A stretch of 64,000 bases of DNA from assembly GCF_900091525.1 (NCBI RefSeq), contig NZ_FMCU01000002.1, positions 124,001-188,000 on the forward strand, read 5' to 3'. This document shows positions 54,035 through 64,000 of the stretch, piece after piece (position 1 is the stretch's first letter; each line of letters begins with the position of its first letter). The DNA is from Micromonospora matsumotoense. GTDB lineage: Bacteria; Actinomycetota; Actinomycetes; Mycobacteriales; Micromonosporaceae. The position numbers were made by a program, and so were the translations under genes. Under the pieces are notes generated by a model that saw only the letters and a program-made list of their open reading frames with translations, ran no database searches and had not been told where the DNA came from.

Positions 54035-54340
54035 ATGGCACTGAACGACGACGACATTCAGACCACCAGCGGCGGCGGCCTCGAGGGTCCGGCCGACGGT
54101 GGCGCGACCCCGGGTCAGCATGACGGTGGCGCCGACGGTGGCGCGGAGGGTCCGGCCGACGGCGGGGCGACCCCGGGTCAGCATGACGGTGGCGCCGACG
54201 GTGGCGCGGAGGGTCCGGCCGACGGCGGGGCCACCCCGGGTCAGCATGACGGTGGCGCCGACGGTGGCGCGGAGGGTCCGGCCGACGGCGGGGCCACTCC
54301 GGGTCAGCACGACGGTGGCGCCGACGGCAGCGCGCGCTGA
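54035..54340 (+). CDS. Repeat peptide, possible multi-core RiPP precursor
   Basis: A 101-residue acidic protein. A 16-residue leader MALNDDDIQTTSGGG(L) is followed by four 21-residue repeats, each starting EGPADGGA, with TPGQHDGG in the middle and ADGGA at the end. Each repeat has one His, three Asp, one Glu and no basic residue; the protein ends SAR. Codon changes between repeats are almost all silent, so sequence is kept. ATG 54035 follows GAGGGAGC. A JmjC oxygenase gene starts 8 bases after the stop. I suggest a ribosomal peptide with hydroxylated Asp or His; an acidic storage or metal-binding protein is the alternative. Confidence 0.75.
   Translation: MALNDDDIQTTSGGGLEGPADGGATPGQHDGGADGGAEGPADGGATPGQHDGGADGGAEGPADGGATPGQHDGGADGGAEGPADGGATPGQHDGGADGSAR
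54083..54334 (+). repeat. Four 63-base coding repeats
   Basis: Four in-frame units of 63 bases (54083-54145, 54146-54208, 54209-54271, 54272-54334). They differ at only a few, mostly third-position, bases; the last changes GG to GS. This suggests recent expansion with selection for the peptide. Confidence 0.9.
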
Positions 54341-54348
54341 CCGGCAGC

Positions 54349-55617
54349 ATGACGACCATCGACCCGCCGGGCGGCCACGGCCGCCCGGCGGTCACGTCGG
54401 CCGCGACGCGTGCCCTGGCACGTTGCGTCAGCGTCGAACCGGCCAAGTTCGCCGCCGCCCACTGGGGTCGCGCCCCGCTGCTGTCCCGCGCCGACGAGCT
54501 GCCCAACCCCGCCGGGTTCACCGACCTGCTCAGCCCGGACGACGCCGACGAGCTGCTCAGCCGGCGCGGTCTGCGTACCCCGTTCCTGCGGGTGGCCCGG
54601 GACGGCCAGTTGGTGCCGACGGCGCGGTTCACCGGCGGTGGCGGCGCGGGCGCGGAAATCGGCGACCAGGTCCTCGACGAGCGCATCCTGGAGCTGTACG
54701 CCGCCGGCGCGACGCTGGTGCTCCAGGGACTGCACCGGCTCTGGCCCGCCCTGGTCGACTTCGCCCGGGACCTGGGCAAGGCCCTGACGCAGCCGTTGCA
54801 GGTCAACGCCTACCTGACCCCACCGGGCAGCCAGGGCTTCGCCACCCACTACGACACCCACGACGTCTTCGTGCTCCAGGTCGACGGCCGCAAGCGCTGG
54901 CGGATCCACCCGCCCGTGCTGACCGACCCGTTGGAGCGGCAGCCGTGGGGTGGCCGGGCCGACGAGGTGTCCGCCACCGCCGACGGGCCGGCCGCGCTGG
55001 ACGTGGTCCTCGAACCGGGCGACGCGCTCTACCTGCCGCGTGGCTGGCTGCACAGCGCCCAGGCGCAGGAGTCCCGCTCGCTGCACCTGACCGTCGGCAT
55101 CCGCGCACTGACCCGGTACGCCCTGGTCGAGGAACTGCTGGCGCTGGCCGCCGAGGACCCCCGGCTGCGGGCCGGGCTGCCGTTCGGCACCGACGTCGCC
55201 GACCCCGACGCCATCGAACCGGAGCTGACCGAGACCGTGGAGGCGCTGCGCGCCTGGCTGCTGCGGGCCGATCCGGCCGCCGTCGCCGCCCGGCTGCGGG
55301 ACCGGGCCTGGCCGGCCGCCCGGCCGGCCCCGATCCGGCCGCTCGCCCAGGCCGCCGCGCTCGCCAGCCTCACCGCCGACAGCCGGATCGCACCCCGGGG
55401 AGGGCTGCGCTGGCAGCTCGCCACCGCCGCCGACCGGGTGGCGCTGCGGTTGACCGACCGCACCATCACCCTGCCCGCCCAGTGCGCGCCGGCACTGCGT
55501 GCCCTGCTCGGCTCCACCGGTCTGCGGGTGGGCGACCTGCCCGGCCTGGACGACGACGCCGACCGGATGGTGCTGGCCCGCCGGCTGCTGCGCGAGGCGG
55601 TCGCCGTCCCGGTGTGA
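54349..55617 (+). CDS. JmjC/cupin_4 2-oxoglutarate oxygenase (ROX-like)
   Basis: A 422-residue JmjC-fold oxygenase of the ribosomal-oxygenase type (YcfD/MINA53/NO66 group). Iron ligands are His167 and Asp169 in ATHYDTHDVFVLQVDGRKRW and His235 in YLPRGWLHSA; Lys182 in GRKRW probably binds 2-oxoglutarate. After the JmjC core come a helical dimerisation part and a C-terminal winged-helix-like domain, as in RoxA enzymes. It likely hydroxylates a protein residue. The position, 8 bases after the repeat peptide and with no terminator between, makes that peptide the natural substrate. Confidence 0.88.
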   Translation: MTTIDPPGGHGRPAVTSAATRALARCVSVEPAKFAAAHWGRAPLLSRADELPNPAGFTDLLSPDDADELLSRRGLRTPFLRVARDGQLVPTARFTGGGGAGAEIGDQVLDERILELYAAGATLVLQGLHRLWPALVDFARDLGKALTQPLQVNAYLTPPGSQGFATHYDTHDVFVLQVDGRKRWRIHPPVLTDPLERQPWGGRADEVSATADGPAALDVVLEPGDALYLPRGWLHSAQAQESRSLHLTVGIRALTRYALVEELLALAAEDPRLRAGLPFGTDVADPDAIEPELTETVEALRAWLLRADPAAVAARLRDRAWPAARPAPIRPLAQAAALASLTADSRIAPRGGLRWQLATAADRVALRLTDRTITLPAQCAPALRALLGSTGLRVGDLPGLDDDADRMVLARRLLREAVAVPV

Positions 55618-55701
55618 GCCGTCCCCCATCCGAGCCGTGCCGGGGTGAGCCGCCCGGCGAGCGTCCCGGGGCGCGCACCGGACCGGGAGCCCGGGGGCGG
55701 T

Positions 55702-56361
55702 TCAGCGGGTCGACACCAGCAGCAGCACCGTGGTCAGCACCCCGGCGGCCAGCACGATCGCCAGCGGGCGGGGGCCGAGCAGCGCGTGCCGGCGGTCGGC
55801 CAGCCGCTTCGCCGGCGCCAGCCCGGCCACCGGCCCGAGCAGCGTCACCACCAGCGCCAGCACCGGCATCCCTACCGCCAGGTCACCGCCGTACCGCTGG
55901 CCGGCCGCCCGGGCGCCGGCCCCGAGGGCGTACGCGACGACCGCCCCGGCCACCCCGCAGAGGGCGAGCAGCGGGTTCACCGACCCCGGCAGCTCACCGC
56001 GCTGGCCGGTCCGGTCCAGCAGTTCGCGTACGCCACGCAGCAGCGGCACCGGGTCGCCGGTGACCTCCCGGGCCGGCCCCGGCGGATCGCCGAGCCGACG
56101 GGTGCCCAGCCGGGAGCGCAGCTCGGCCCAGAGATGACCCACCTCGGTGTCGACCCGCTCCAGCATCGACCGGGCGTCGGTGGCCTCCTGCTCGGCGTCG
56201 CGCACCTGTGCGGTGGCCTGGGCCACGGCCCGTTCGGCGGCGGCGCACTGCTGGTCGTGCCAGGCCTGTGCCTCGGCCCGCTGGGTGGCCACCCGACCGG
56301 TCAGCTCGGCGAGCCGGCGGACGTGGGCGGCGTAGGTGTCACTGGCGACCGGTTCGTTCAT
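55702..56361 (-). CDS. Membrane protein with coiled coil, FtsK operon
   Basis: A 219-residue protein. Residues 10-80 are a charged coiled coil (ERAVAQATAQVRDAEQEATDA), the rest has about four hydrophobic segments (NPLLALCGVAGAVVAYALGAG, LALVVTLLGPVAGL, LAIVLAAGVLTTVLLLVS). ATG 56361 overlaps the stop of the FtsK-type gene (ATGA). It is the last gene of the operon and may anchor the ATPase. Family unknown. Confidence 0.7.
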   Translation of the reverse strand: MNEPVASDTYAAHVRRLAELTGRVATQRAEAQAWHDQQCAAAERAVAQATAQVRDAEQEATDARSMLERVDTEVGHLWAELRSRLGTRRLGDPPGPAREVTGDPVPLLRGVRELLDRTGQRGELPGSVNPLLALCGVAGAVVAYALGAGARAAGQRYGGDLAVGMPVLALVVTLLGPVAGLAPAKRLADRRHALLGPRPLAIVLAAGVLTTVLLLVSTR

Positions 56362-59051
56362 CGGGACGGACCATAAGGGATGATCACCTGTCCGGTGCGG
56401 TGCACCGCCCGGTCGAAGAAGAGTCCCCGCCACGGACGCGGGTACCAGTCCGGCCCGCCGGAGCCCGGATAGAGCGCCGAGCCCAGCTCGCCGCCCTGCA
56501 CGTCCAGGGCCACCCAGGCGCCGATCTGGTCGGTCCGGGCGGCCGGCCCCCCGAGGTCCGCCCGCATCCGGGCCACCCCCCGCCACCAGGCCAGCACATG
56601 GGTACGCCGCTCCGGCCCGTCATGCAGGATGCGGCGCAGCCGGTCCAGCCCGGTCGATCCGGGCGAGCCGGTCGCCAGCGCACCGGCCGCCGCGTCGACG
56701 GCGAACAGCAGCAGGTAGTGCGGGGTGGACGGGGTGCCCGGCCGGGTCAGCGCGGTCGCCGTTTCGGCCATCAGCTCGGCGACGGTCTCCTCGTCGTACC
56801 AGGCGGCGTCGTCGGCGAGATCCTCGTAGAGGGCACGGGCCGCCGGGTCGGCGTCCGGGTCGAGGCAGGCGATGGAGAACCGGGCGCTGCCGGGGCGGTG
56901 CTGCCGGGCCAGCGATCGGGCGGCGGCGTCGAGCACGGCGCATGCCTCGTCGACCCGGGTGCCCAGGACCGCGAGGTTGCGGCCGGGGGCCCGGGGCAAC
57001 CGCAGCGCCGCCGACCGGGACTGCACGTCGATGATCTCCCCGAGTACGGCGACCGGGCCGCGCGGCGGGAGATCGTCAGGCGGCGGGGCGAGGGCCCGGA
57101 AGTCGGGGGCCTCGGCGAGCCGGGGAATGGCGTCGCCGTCGAAGAGCCGCGCCGGGGCGGCGTCGGCGGGCCGCATCCGCCACAGCCGGTGCTGCAACTC
57201 GCTCCAGGTCTCCCAGTCGCTGGCCGACGGGATGCGGGCCACCTGGTTGCCCTCGGTCATCCCCGACTCGGCGTTGACCACCGCGTGGTGCCGGGGCAGC
57301 GCCTGCGCGGCGTCGTTGCGTTCGGCGAGGATGCGTAGCGCCTTGGGCAGCGCGATCCGCAGGGTGAACTGGGCGACCAGGGCGGGCCGTCCCCACAGCG
57401 CCTCGATGCCCCGGACGTCCTGCGAGGCGAGCACCAGGTGGATGCCCTGCGAGCGACCCCGCCGGGCCAGGTCCTCCAGCAGGTCGGCGGCCTCCCGGGC
57501 CACCACGTCCCGGCCGGCGAGCAGCGCCTGGAACTCGTCGACCACCGCGACGATCCGGGGCCAGTGCCCGGTCGGGTCCACCGCCCGCAGCTCGGCCAGC
57601 TTGGTGACCTCGTGCTTCTTGGCCGCGTCGGCCCGCCGGCGCAGCTCCTCGGCGAGGAAGCGCAGCAGGGCCAGGCCGAACTCCCGGTCGGTGTTCACGT
57701 TGATCCCGACCAGCCGCATGTGCGGCAGCCAGCTCGGGTCGCGGCGACCCTGGGCGAACCGGGCGAAGGACACCCCCTCCTTGAAGTCGAGCAGATAGAA
57801 CTCCAGCTCGGCGGGGGAGTAGCGGGCGGCCAGCGCGCCGATCCAGGCGAAGATGAGGTTGGTCTTGCCGGTGCCGGACGGCCCGCCGATCAGCGCGTGC
57901 GGGGGATAGTCGCCCAGGTTGAGCAGCACCGGCCGGCCGTGCGGTCCCTCGCCGATCGGGGCGGTCAGCCCGTGCGCCGAGTCGTCCTTCCACATCTGCT
58001 CCGGCGGGGGGAGCAGGTCGGTGAAGGGGGTCGGTGGCGGGCCGGCGTTGACCCGGGCGGCGACCTCCCGGCAGGTCTCGGTGACCAGGGTGGCCGGTGG
58101 GGGCGGGTCGAGGCGTACCGGGGGGCCGGGTGGGTCACCGATGTGGGCCGCGCCCGGCCCGGTGCGGACCCGGGTGAGGCTCGGGTCGTCCGGCAGGTCG
58201 ATGCCGCGCACCACCAGGTGCACCCCGCAGGCCGCGCCGGTGCGGACCACCCGGTCGAGCTGGCCGCGTTCGTGCCGGGACAACTCGTCCCCACCGAGCA
58301 GCACCGCCACCCGCCACGGCTCCGGGCGTCGGCCGGTCGCCATGGCCAGGGCGCGCAGCGAGCCGTACTCGCCGGCCAGCACCGTCTCGTTGATCCGGCG
58401 GATCTGCTCCACGAGATCGTCGAGGAGCCGGGCCAGCCCGCCCGGCCCGACGAAGGTGAGCAGCCCCGCGGTGCCGAGCGGGGCGAAGCCGGCCAGTCCG
58501 CCGCCGAGGTGTTCGGGGTCGTAGCCGTAGAGCCGGACCGCACCCGGGTCGGCCCGGCCGACACCGCGCAGCAGCAGCGCCGACACCACCGCGTCGGCGC
58601 CCTCCCGGTCGTCGCCGGTCAGCTGCACGTGGCCGGCGTCGAGCAGGGGCACCAACGCCGGGACCGGTTCCGCTCCGGGCACCTGCAGGGTGCCGACGCG
58701 CAGCGGGCCGGGGCTCTCGCCGCGTCCCGCCGGGGTGGCCTGCCAGCCGGACCACGGCGCGCCGGCCGCACCGGGGGCCTCCCGGCGGGCGGCCTCGGTC
58801 GCCCGGTGGGCCAGCTCGGCGAGCCGCGCGGCATGTCGCTGGTCGATCTCGACCAGCCGCCGGTCGCGTTCGGCGCCGACCCGCGCCGGCACGGTGGTGG
58901 CGGCCCGCCGGACCCGGGCCAGCCGCTCCCGGGCGGCGGTCAGCTCCGCCTCCGCCGAGGCGAGCCGGGTACGGGTGACGCCGAGCGCCTCGGAGAGCAT
59001 CCCCCGCACCCGCGCCGCCAACTGGGTACGCAGATCAGCCACGGGGTCCAC
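56358..59051 (-). CDS. FtsK/SpoIIIE-type ATPase
   Basis: An 897-residue protein. A coiled coil covers the N-terminal 100 residues; a degenerate domain follows; the FtsK/SpoIIIE ATPase (about 350-620) has GGPSGTGKTNLIF near residue 388 and RIVAVVDEFQALLAG near 500, then LASQDVRG. A third, non-catalytic-looking ATPase-like domain ends the protein. No transmembrane segment or gamma DNA-binding domain is seen, so it is closer to secretion-type (EccC-like) than to chromosome-segregation FtsK. GTG 59051 or 59042 may be the start; both overlap the upstream gene. Confidence 0.85.
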   Translation of the reverse strand: MDPVADLRTQLAARVRGMLSEALGVTRTRLASAEAELTAARERLARVRRAATTVPARVGAERDRRLVEIDQRHAARLAELAHRATEAARREAPGAAGAPWSGWQATPAGRGESPGPLRVGTLQVPGAEPVPALVPLLDAGHVQLTGDDREGADAVVSALLLRGVGRADPGAVRLYGYDPEHLGGGLAGFAPLGTAGLLTFVGPGGLARLLDDLVEQIRRINETVLAGEYGSLRALAMATGRRPEPWRVAVLLGGDELSRHERGQLDRVVRTGAACGVHLVVRGIDLPDDPSLTRVRTGPGAAHIGDPPGPPVRLDPPPPATLVTETCREVAARVNAGPPPTPFTDLLPPPEQMWKDDSAHGLTAPIGEGPHGRPVLLNLGDYPPHALIGGPSGTGKTNLIFAWIGALAARYSPAELEFYLLDFKEGVSFARFAQGRRDPSWLPHMRLVGINVNTDREFGLALLRFLAEELRRRADAAKKHEVTKLAELRAVDPTGHWPRIVAVVDEFQALLAGRDVVAREAADLLEDLARRGRSQGIHLVLASQDVRGIEALWGRPALVAQFTLRIALPKALRILAERNDAAQALPRHHAVVNAESGMTEGNQVARIPSASDWETWSELQHRLWRMRPADAAPARLFDGDAIPRLAEAPDFRALAPPPDDLPPRGPVAVLGEIIDVQSRSAALRLPRAPGRNLAVLGTRVDEACAVLDAAARSLARQHRPGSARFSIACLDPDADPAARALYEDLADDAAWYDEETVAELMAETATALTRPGTPSTPHYLLLFAVDAAAGALATGSPGSTGLDRLRRILHDGPERRTHVLAWWRGVARMRADLGGPAARTDQIGAWVALDVQGGELGSALYPGSGGPDWYPRPWRGLFFDRAVHRTGQVIIPYGPSR

Positions 59052-60105
59052 CGTTCGCCCAGGGGCTCGTCCGGCCCGGCGTCGGGCGCGGGGCGGGCGG
59101 CTCGACGCGCGGTGGCGGGCTCGGCTCGGGCCGGCGTTGCGGGGCCGGCGCGGGCCGACGCGGCCCGGCGCGACGGTCGGTGGGCGGGCGGGGCGGGGAC
59201 CGGTCGGGTTCCGGTGCCGGCTGCGGCACCGGCTCCCGCTGCCGGTCGGGTTCCTCGCGGGGCAGCTCCCGGCCGAGCCGGGCCAGCAGCACACCGGTCA
59301 GCACGCCGGCGGTGACCGCGGGATCGGCCGCGTGGGGCTGCGCGTCGTCACCCTCACCCCGGCGTGGCGGGGGCATTCGACAGACCCGGGTGAGCAGGGT
59401 GTCCAGCACCGGCGGGGGCAGGCCGGGGAGCAGGTCGCGGACCCGGCCGTCCAGTTCCCGGCGCAACCGGGGCAGGTCGTCGGCGCGGGGCGGATGACCG
59501 AGCAGTTCCCCGGCGAGGTCGCGCAGCAGCGGTGGGGCGATCGCGGCCAGGCCGAGGCCCACGTCGGCGTGCGCGGCGCGCAGCTCCCGGTGCAGCCGGT
59601 CCCGGTCGCCGGAACGGATGCCGGTGACCACCCGACGCAGCAGCTCCCGGGAGTCGGCGACCCGCTCGTCCGGCTGCGCGGCGGGGCCCTCCCGGCCGCC
59701 GGTCAGCTCGGCCACCCGGACCGCCCACCAGCGCTTGACGGTGGGGTCCTCCTCGGTGGCCGGTGGTGGGGCGGCCGGCCCGGTGGTCTCGCCGCGCGGC
59801 CCGTCGTGGCGCGGCGCGGGACCGGTGGTCCCGGGGGGAGGCGGGCCGTCGGGGGCCAACCCGATCGCGGCCAGATATCCGGAGAGCTGCTCCTGGGCGA
59901 CCCGCAGGGCGTGCCCGGCCGACTCGGCATGCTCGGTGGCGGCGGCCAGCTCCGGCACCCCCATCGGGTTGGCCGATTCCTGGCGTACCCAGCGCAGCCG
60001 CTCGGTGGCCTGGCCGAACTTCTCCAGGGCCAGGGCGAGCTGGGCGAGCGGGAGCTCCTCGGCGGCAGCCCGCACCTGGGCTCCGACGTCCTCGATGATG
60101 GACAC
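59035..60105 (-). CDS. Hypothetical protein, FtsK operon
   Basis: A 356-residue protein. The first 75 residues are helical (VRAAAEELPLAQLALALEKF... ), a Pro-rich linker follows, then a helical middle domain (RELLRRVVTGIRSGDRDRLHRELRAAHA, in part) and a Pro/Arg-rich C-terminal 100 residues. No family recognised. It is 9 bases after the 86-residue gene and overlaps the ATPase gene by up to 17 bases, so it is part of the same system. Confidence 0.7.
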   Translation of the reverse strand: MSIIEDVGAQVRAAAEELPLAQLALALEKFGQATERLRWVRQESANPMGVPELAAATEHAESAGHALRVAQEQLSGYLAAIGLAPDGPPPPGTTGPAPRHDGPRGETTGPAAPPPATEEDPTVKRWWAVRVAELTGGREGPAAQPDERVADSRELLRRVVTGIRSGDRDRLHRELRAAHADVGLGLAAIAPPLLRDLAGELLGHPPRADDLPRLRRELDGRVRDLLPGLPPPVLDTLLTRVCRMPPPRRGEGDDAQPHAADPAVTAGVLTGVLLARLGRELPREEPDRQREPVPQPAPEPDRSPPRPPTDRRAGPRRPAPAPQRRPEPSPPPRVEPPAPRPTPGRTSPWANGGPRG

Positions 60106-60114
60106 GACGCCCCG

Positions 60115-60375
60115 CTACAGCGACGACACGTAGAGCTGCGCCTGTTCCACCGCGACGAGCGTCGCGGCGAGACATTCCTCCAGCTCCTGGCCGGCCTGGG
60201 TGAGGGAGGCCTGGGCCGCCTCGACGGTCTCGTGCCCGCTGCCCTCCAGTGCCCCGGCGAGGGTCTGCTGCGCCTCGGAGAGTTTCTCCCCGGCGGCCTG
60301 CACGGCTGTCTGCCCGTCACCGATCTGTTGGAGGGCGATGTCGATCGCGGCCTTCAGCTCGGCGACGCTCGCCAC
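60115..60375 (-). CDS. Small helical protein, WXG100-like in size
   Basis: An 86-residue all-helical protein: AELKAAIDIALQQIGDGQTA, a middle turn GSGHETVEAAQA and a second helix SLTQAGQELEECLAATLVAV. Size and helix-turn-helix layout recall WXG100/ESX proteins, but there is no WxG in the turn. GTG 60375 has an ideal SD AGGAGGTCACC. It is the first gene of the FtsK operon and could be a substrate or a small partner of it. A -10-like GGGTAT (60420-60415) lies upstream. Confidence 0.7.
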   Translation of the reverse strand: MASVAELKAAIDIALQQIGDGQTAVQAAGEKLSEAQQTLAGALEGSGHETVEAAQASLTQAGQELEECLAATLVAVEQAQLYVSSL

Positions 60376-60581
60376 GGTGACCTCCTGGGGGCGGGGAGAT
60401 CTCCATTACAACGTATACCCGACGTGGAGAGAACATCCGCCCTGTCGGTGTTGCCGCCCGGGTGTCCGGTTACCGCCCTGACGTGCGGAAAAGCCGCCGA
60501 CGGGTCCCGCAGGCGATACGCCTGGTCCCGTTGACGGCACTGGGCGGGGGTGGCCGCCCACCGGCATCCGGGTCGGTCGGG

Positions 60582-60959
60582 TCAGGAGGGCAGCCAGCGG
60601 GGGCCGTACACCTCGGCGCCCAGCTCGCCCACCCGGCCCCGCAGCTCCCGGTCGGCCGTGACCACCAGCCGACGCCGGTCCGGCGCGTCACGTACCAGGT
60701 CGACGATGGTGTCGTCGCCCGAGCCGGGTGCGGCGACGGTGCGTACCCCGGCCACTCCCGGCACGTCGCGCGCCGCGCCCTCGACCACCAGCACCACCTC
60801 GACGGGCGCGGACAGTTCCGGGGGCACTCCGGCGTCGGCCACCGGGACCAGCCGGTCGCGTAGTCGGGCCGCCGCGCCGGCCCGGTCGTGCCACCAGCCG
60901 TCCGGCCGGGAGCCGACCACGTTCGCACCGTCGACGATCAGCAGCGGGTTGGTGTCCAT
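60582..60959 (-). CDS. NYN-domain (PIN-like) RNase
   Basis: A 125-residue single-domain NYN protein. Acidic metal-binding residues lie in LLIVDGANVVGSRPDGWW (Asp10), GSGDDTIVDLVRDA and VVTADRELRGRVGELGA. Such proteins cleave structured RNA. ATG 60959 is preceded by GTGGGGGGC; the frame before it is shadow. It is divergent from the ClpC-like gene, with a 122-base gap. Confidence 0.85.
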   Translation of the reverse strand: MDTNPLLIVDGANVVGSRPDGWWHDRAGAAARLRDRLVPVADAGVPPELSAPVEVVLVVEGAARDVPGVAGVRTVAAPGSGDDTIVDLVRDAPDRRRLVVTADRELRGRVGELGAEVYGPRWLPS

Positions 60960-60984
60960 GCCCCCCACCCTGCCATCTGTCGGC

Positions 60985-61009
60985 GTTTGTCGGGGCGACC
61001 GTCGGGTAG
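60985..61009 (+). promoter_or_regulatory. SigB/SigF-type promoter of ClpC-like gene
   Basis: GTTT (60985-60988), 15 bases, GGGTAG (61004-61009), about 73 bases before ATG 61082. Confidence 0.65.
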
Positions 61010-61081
61010 CCACCGGCGATCGTGTCGCGCCTACGTGTCGCCCTCGGCGACCCTGCCGCGCCCGAGGAGCGGAGGACAGAC

Positions 61082-63634
<2,553 letters not shown>

Positions 63635-63647
63635 CCGGAGGGCGGAG

Positions 63648-63812
63648 ATGACCGAACCCGAGGAGACCGAGGAGTACGCCGAGCAGACCCCACCCATCCT
63701 CGCGGTCCCGACGGCGAACCCGGGCCGGGTCCAGGTGCCGCCGGAGGGCCTGAAGCAGTGGACCGACGACGGGGACCCGGCACCACCCGGGCCACCGGAA
63801 GAGGAGGCGTGA
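63648..63812 (+). CDS. Small acidic hypothetical protein
   Basis: A 54-residue acidic protein, MTEPEETEEYAEQTPPILAV, then PGRVQVPPEGLKQWTDDGD and a Pro/Glu end. SD GGAGGGCGG precedes it, 13 bases after the ClpC-like gene. Its stop overlaps the next ATG (ATGA-like TGATG). Function unknown. Confidence 0.65.
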   Translation: MTEPEETEEYAEQTPPILAVPTANPGRVQVPPEGLKQWTDDGDPAPPGPPEEEA

Positions 63813-64000
63813 TGGCACGCGAACAGCGACTCGACCCCGAGGTCGAGGTGATCTGGGAGGACTTCCACGCCGAGGTGAACGTCCCCTCCGCGCAGTTGCG
63901 GCAGTGGCTGCTGACCCGGGGGTCGGGGGAGGAGGCGTTCGGCCCCGACCCGGATCTCGACCTGCCCGAGCCCGGCCGGCAGATCCTGGCCGTGCTGCGC
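63812..64000 (+). CDS. DUF3140 protein, partial at window end
   Basis: The first 63 residues of a gene that runs out of the window: EVEVIWEDFHAEVNVPSAQL, RQWLLTRGSGEEAFG and LPEPGRQILAVLR. This matches the start of DUF3140 proteins (about 90-110 residues), small proteins of unknown role often near stress genes. SD GAGGAGG precedes ATG 63812, which overlaps the previous stop. Confidence 0.75.
   Translation, partial: MAREQRLDPEVEVIWEDFHAEVNVPSAQLRQWLLTRGSGEEAFGPDPDLDLPEPGRQILAVLR

Noticed and set aside
53979..54806. Minus-strand frame across the peptide repeats
   Set aside because: Arg/His/Pro-rich antisense shadow; the plus strand has SD, promoter and silent codon drift.
60415..60440. SigB-type promoter for the FtsK operon
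   Set aside because: GGGTAT is a perfect -10, but no GTTT-like -35 lies 14-17 bases upstream, so I do not count it in the regulon.

Overview
The window is 64 kb of very GC-rich DNA with long overlapping shadow frames, short intergenic gaps, many GTG starts and ATGA/GTGA stop-start overlaps. Gene content points to an actinomycete, most likely Micromonosporaceae (Micromonospora or a close relative). The pointers are GlgX-TreY-TreZ trehalose genes, GpgS, an accessory SecA2, an XRE/DUF5753-DUF397 pair, GAF-ANTAR and SigB/SigF-type regulators, and several Micromonospora-like hypothetical families. The genus is inference from family memory; no rRNA or tRNA gene was seen. The stretch looks chromosomal; I found no transposase, integrase or phage gene.

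Layout. 1-5 kb: a tandem-repeat region, a VOC protein, and a compact operon of a small membrane protein, a SAM methyltransferase and a membrane-anchored sulfatase-fold enzyme. 5-14.4 kb: citrate synthase with a strong terminator, then a GT4 glycogen-synthase-like gene divergent from glgX-treY-treZ (glycogen to trehalose). 14.6-18.7 kb: GntR and XRE regulators and a secreted CBM2-PL9 pectate lyase with a LacI-type operator at its promoter. 18.6-26.7 kb: membrane proteins, a NarL-type two-component system, a TetR/FBP pair around a perfect operator, a truncated HTH gene and a GCS2 ligase. 26.9-38.3 kb: a Balon/Rv2629-like ribosome factor coupled to a TPP enzyme, a sigma factor fused to a STAS domain, an orphan ctaD, a STAS-HATPase fusion, a GT4 and GpgS. 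38.4-42.8 kb: two oxidoreductases, a REP-like hairpin, three coupled small genes with a collagen-like tract, and the XRE/DUF397 pair. 42.8-48.8 kb: a CRISPR-like repeat relic, SecA2, GAF-ANTAR, DUF2231, a methyltransferase and an ankyrin protein. 48.9-55.6 kb: cysteine dioxygenase-rhodanese, two receiver-less winged-helix paralogues, a uridine-kinase-like protein without a P-loop, a DksA-like protein, DUF2267, and a repeat-peptide gene followed by a JmjC oxygenase. 55.7-64 kb: a four-gene FtsK/SpoIIIE operon on the minus strand, an NYN RNase, an accessory ClpC-like ATPase and two small stress-type genes.

How it fits together. Five near-consensus SigB/SigF-type promoters (GTTT, 15-16 bases, GGGTA) stand in front of GAF-ANTAR, DUF2231, the DksA-like gene, the ClpC-like gene and the STAS-HATPase gene. 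Two weaker ones (GTTA) precede the repeat-peptide/JmjC pair and ctaD. The likely sigma factor and anti-sigma-type partner are encoded in the same window, both as unusual STAS fusions. I read much of 31-64 kb as a general-stress island.

The best candidate for an undescribed system is 53954-55617: a short leader plus four near-identical 21-residue Asp/Gly/His repeats, then 8 bases later a JmjC-type Fe(II)/2-oxoglutarate oxygenase, behind a SigB-like promoter. I read it as a possible multi-core modified peptide.
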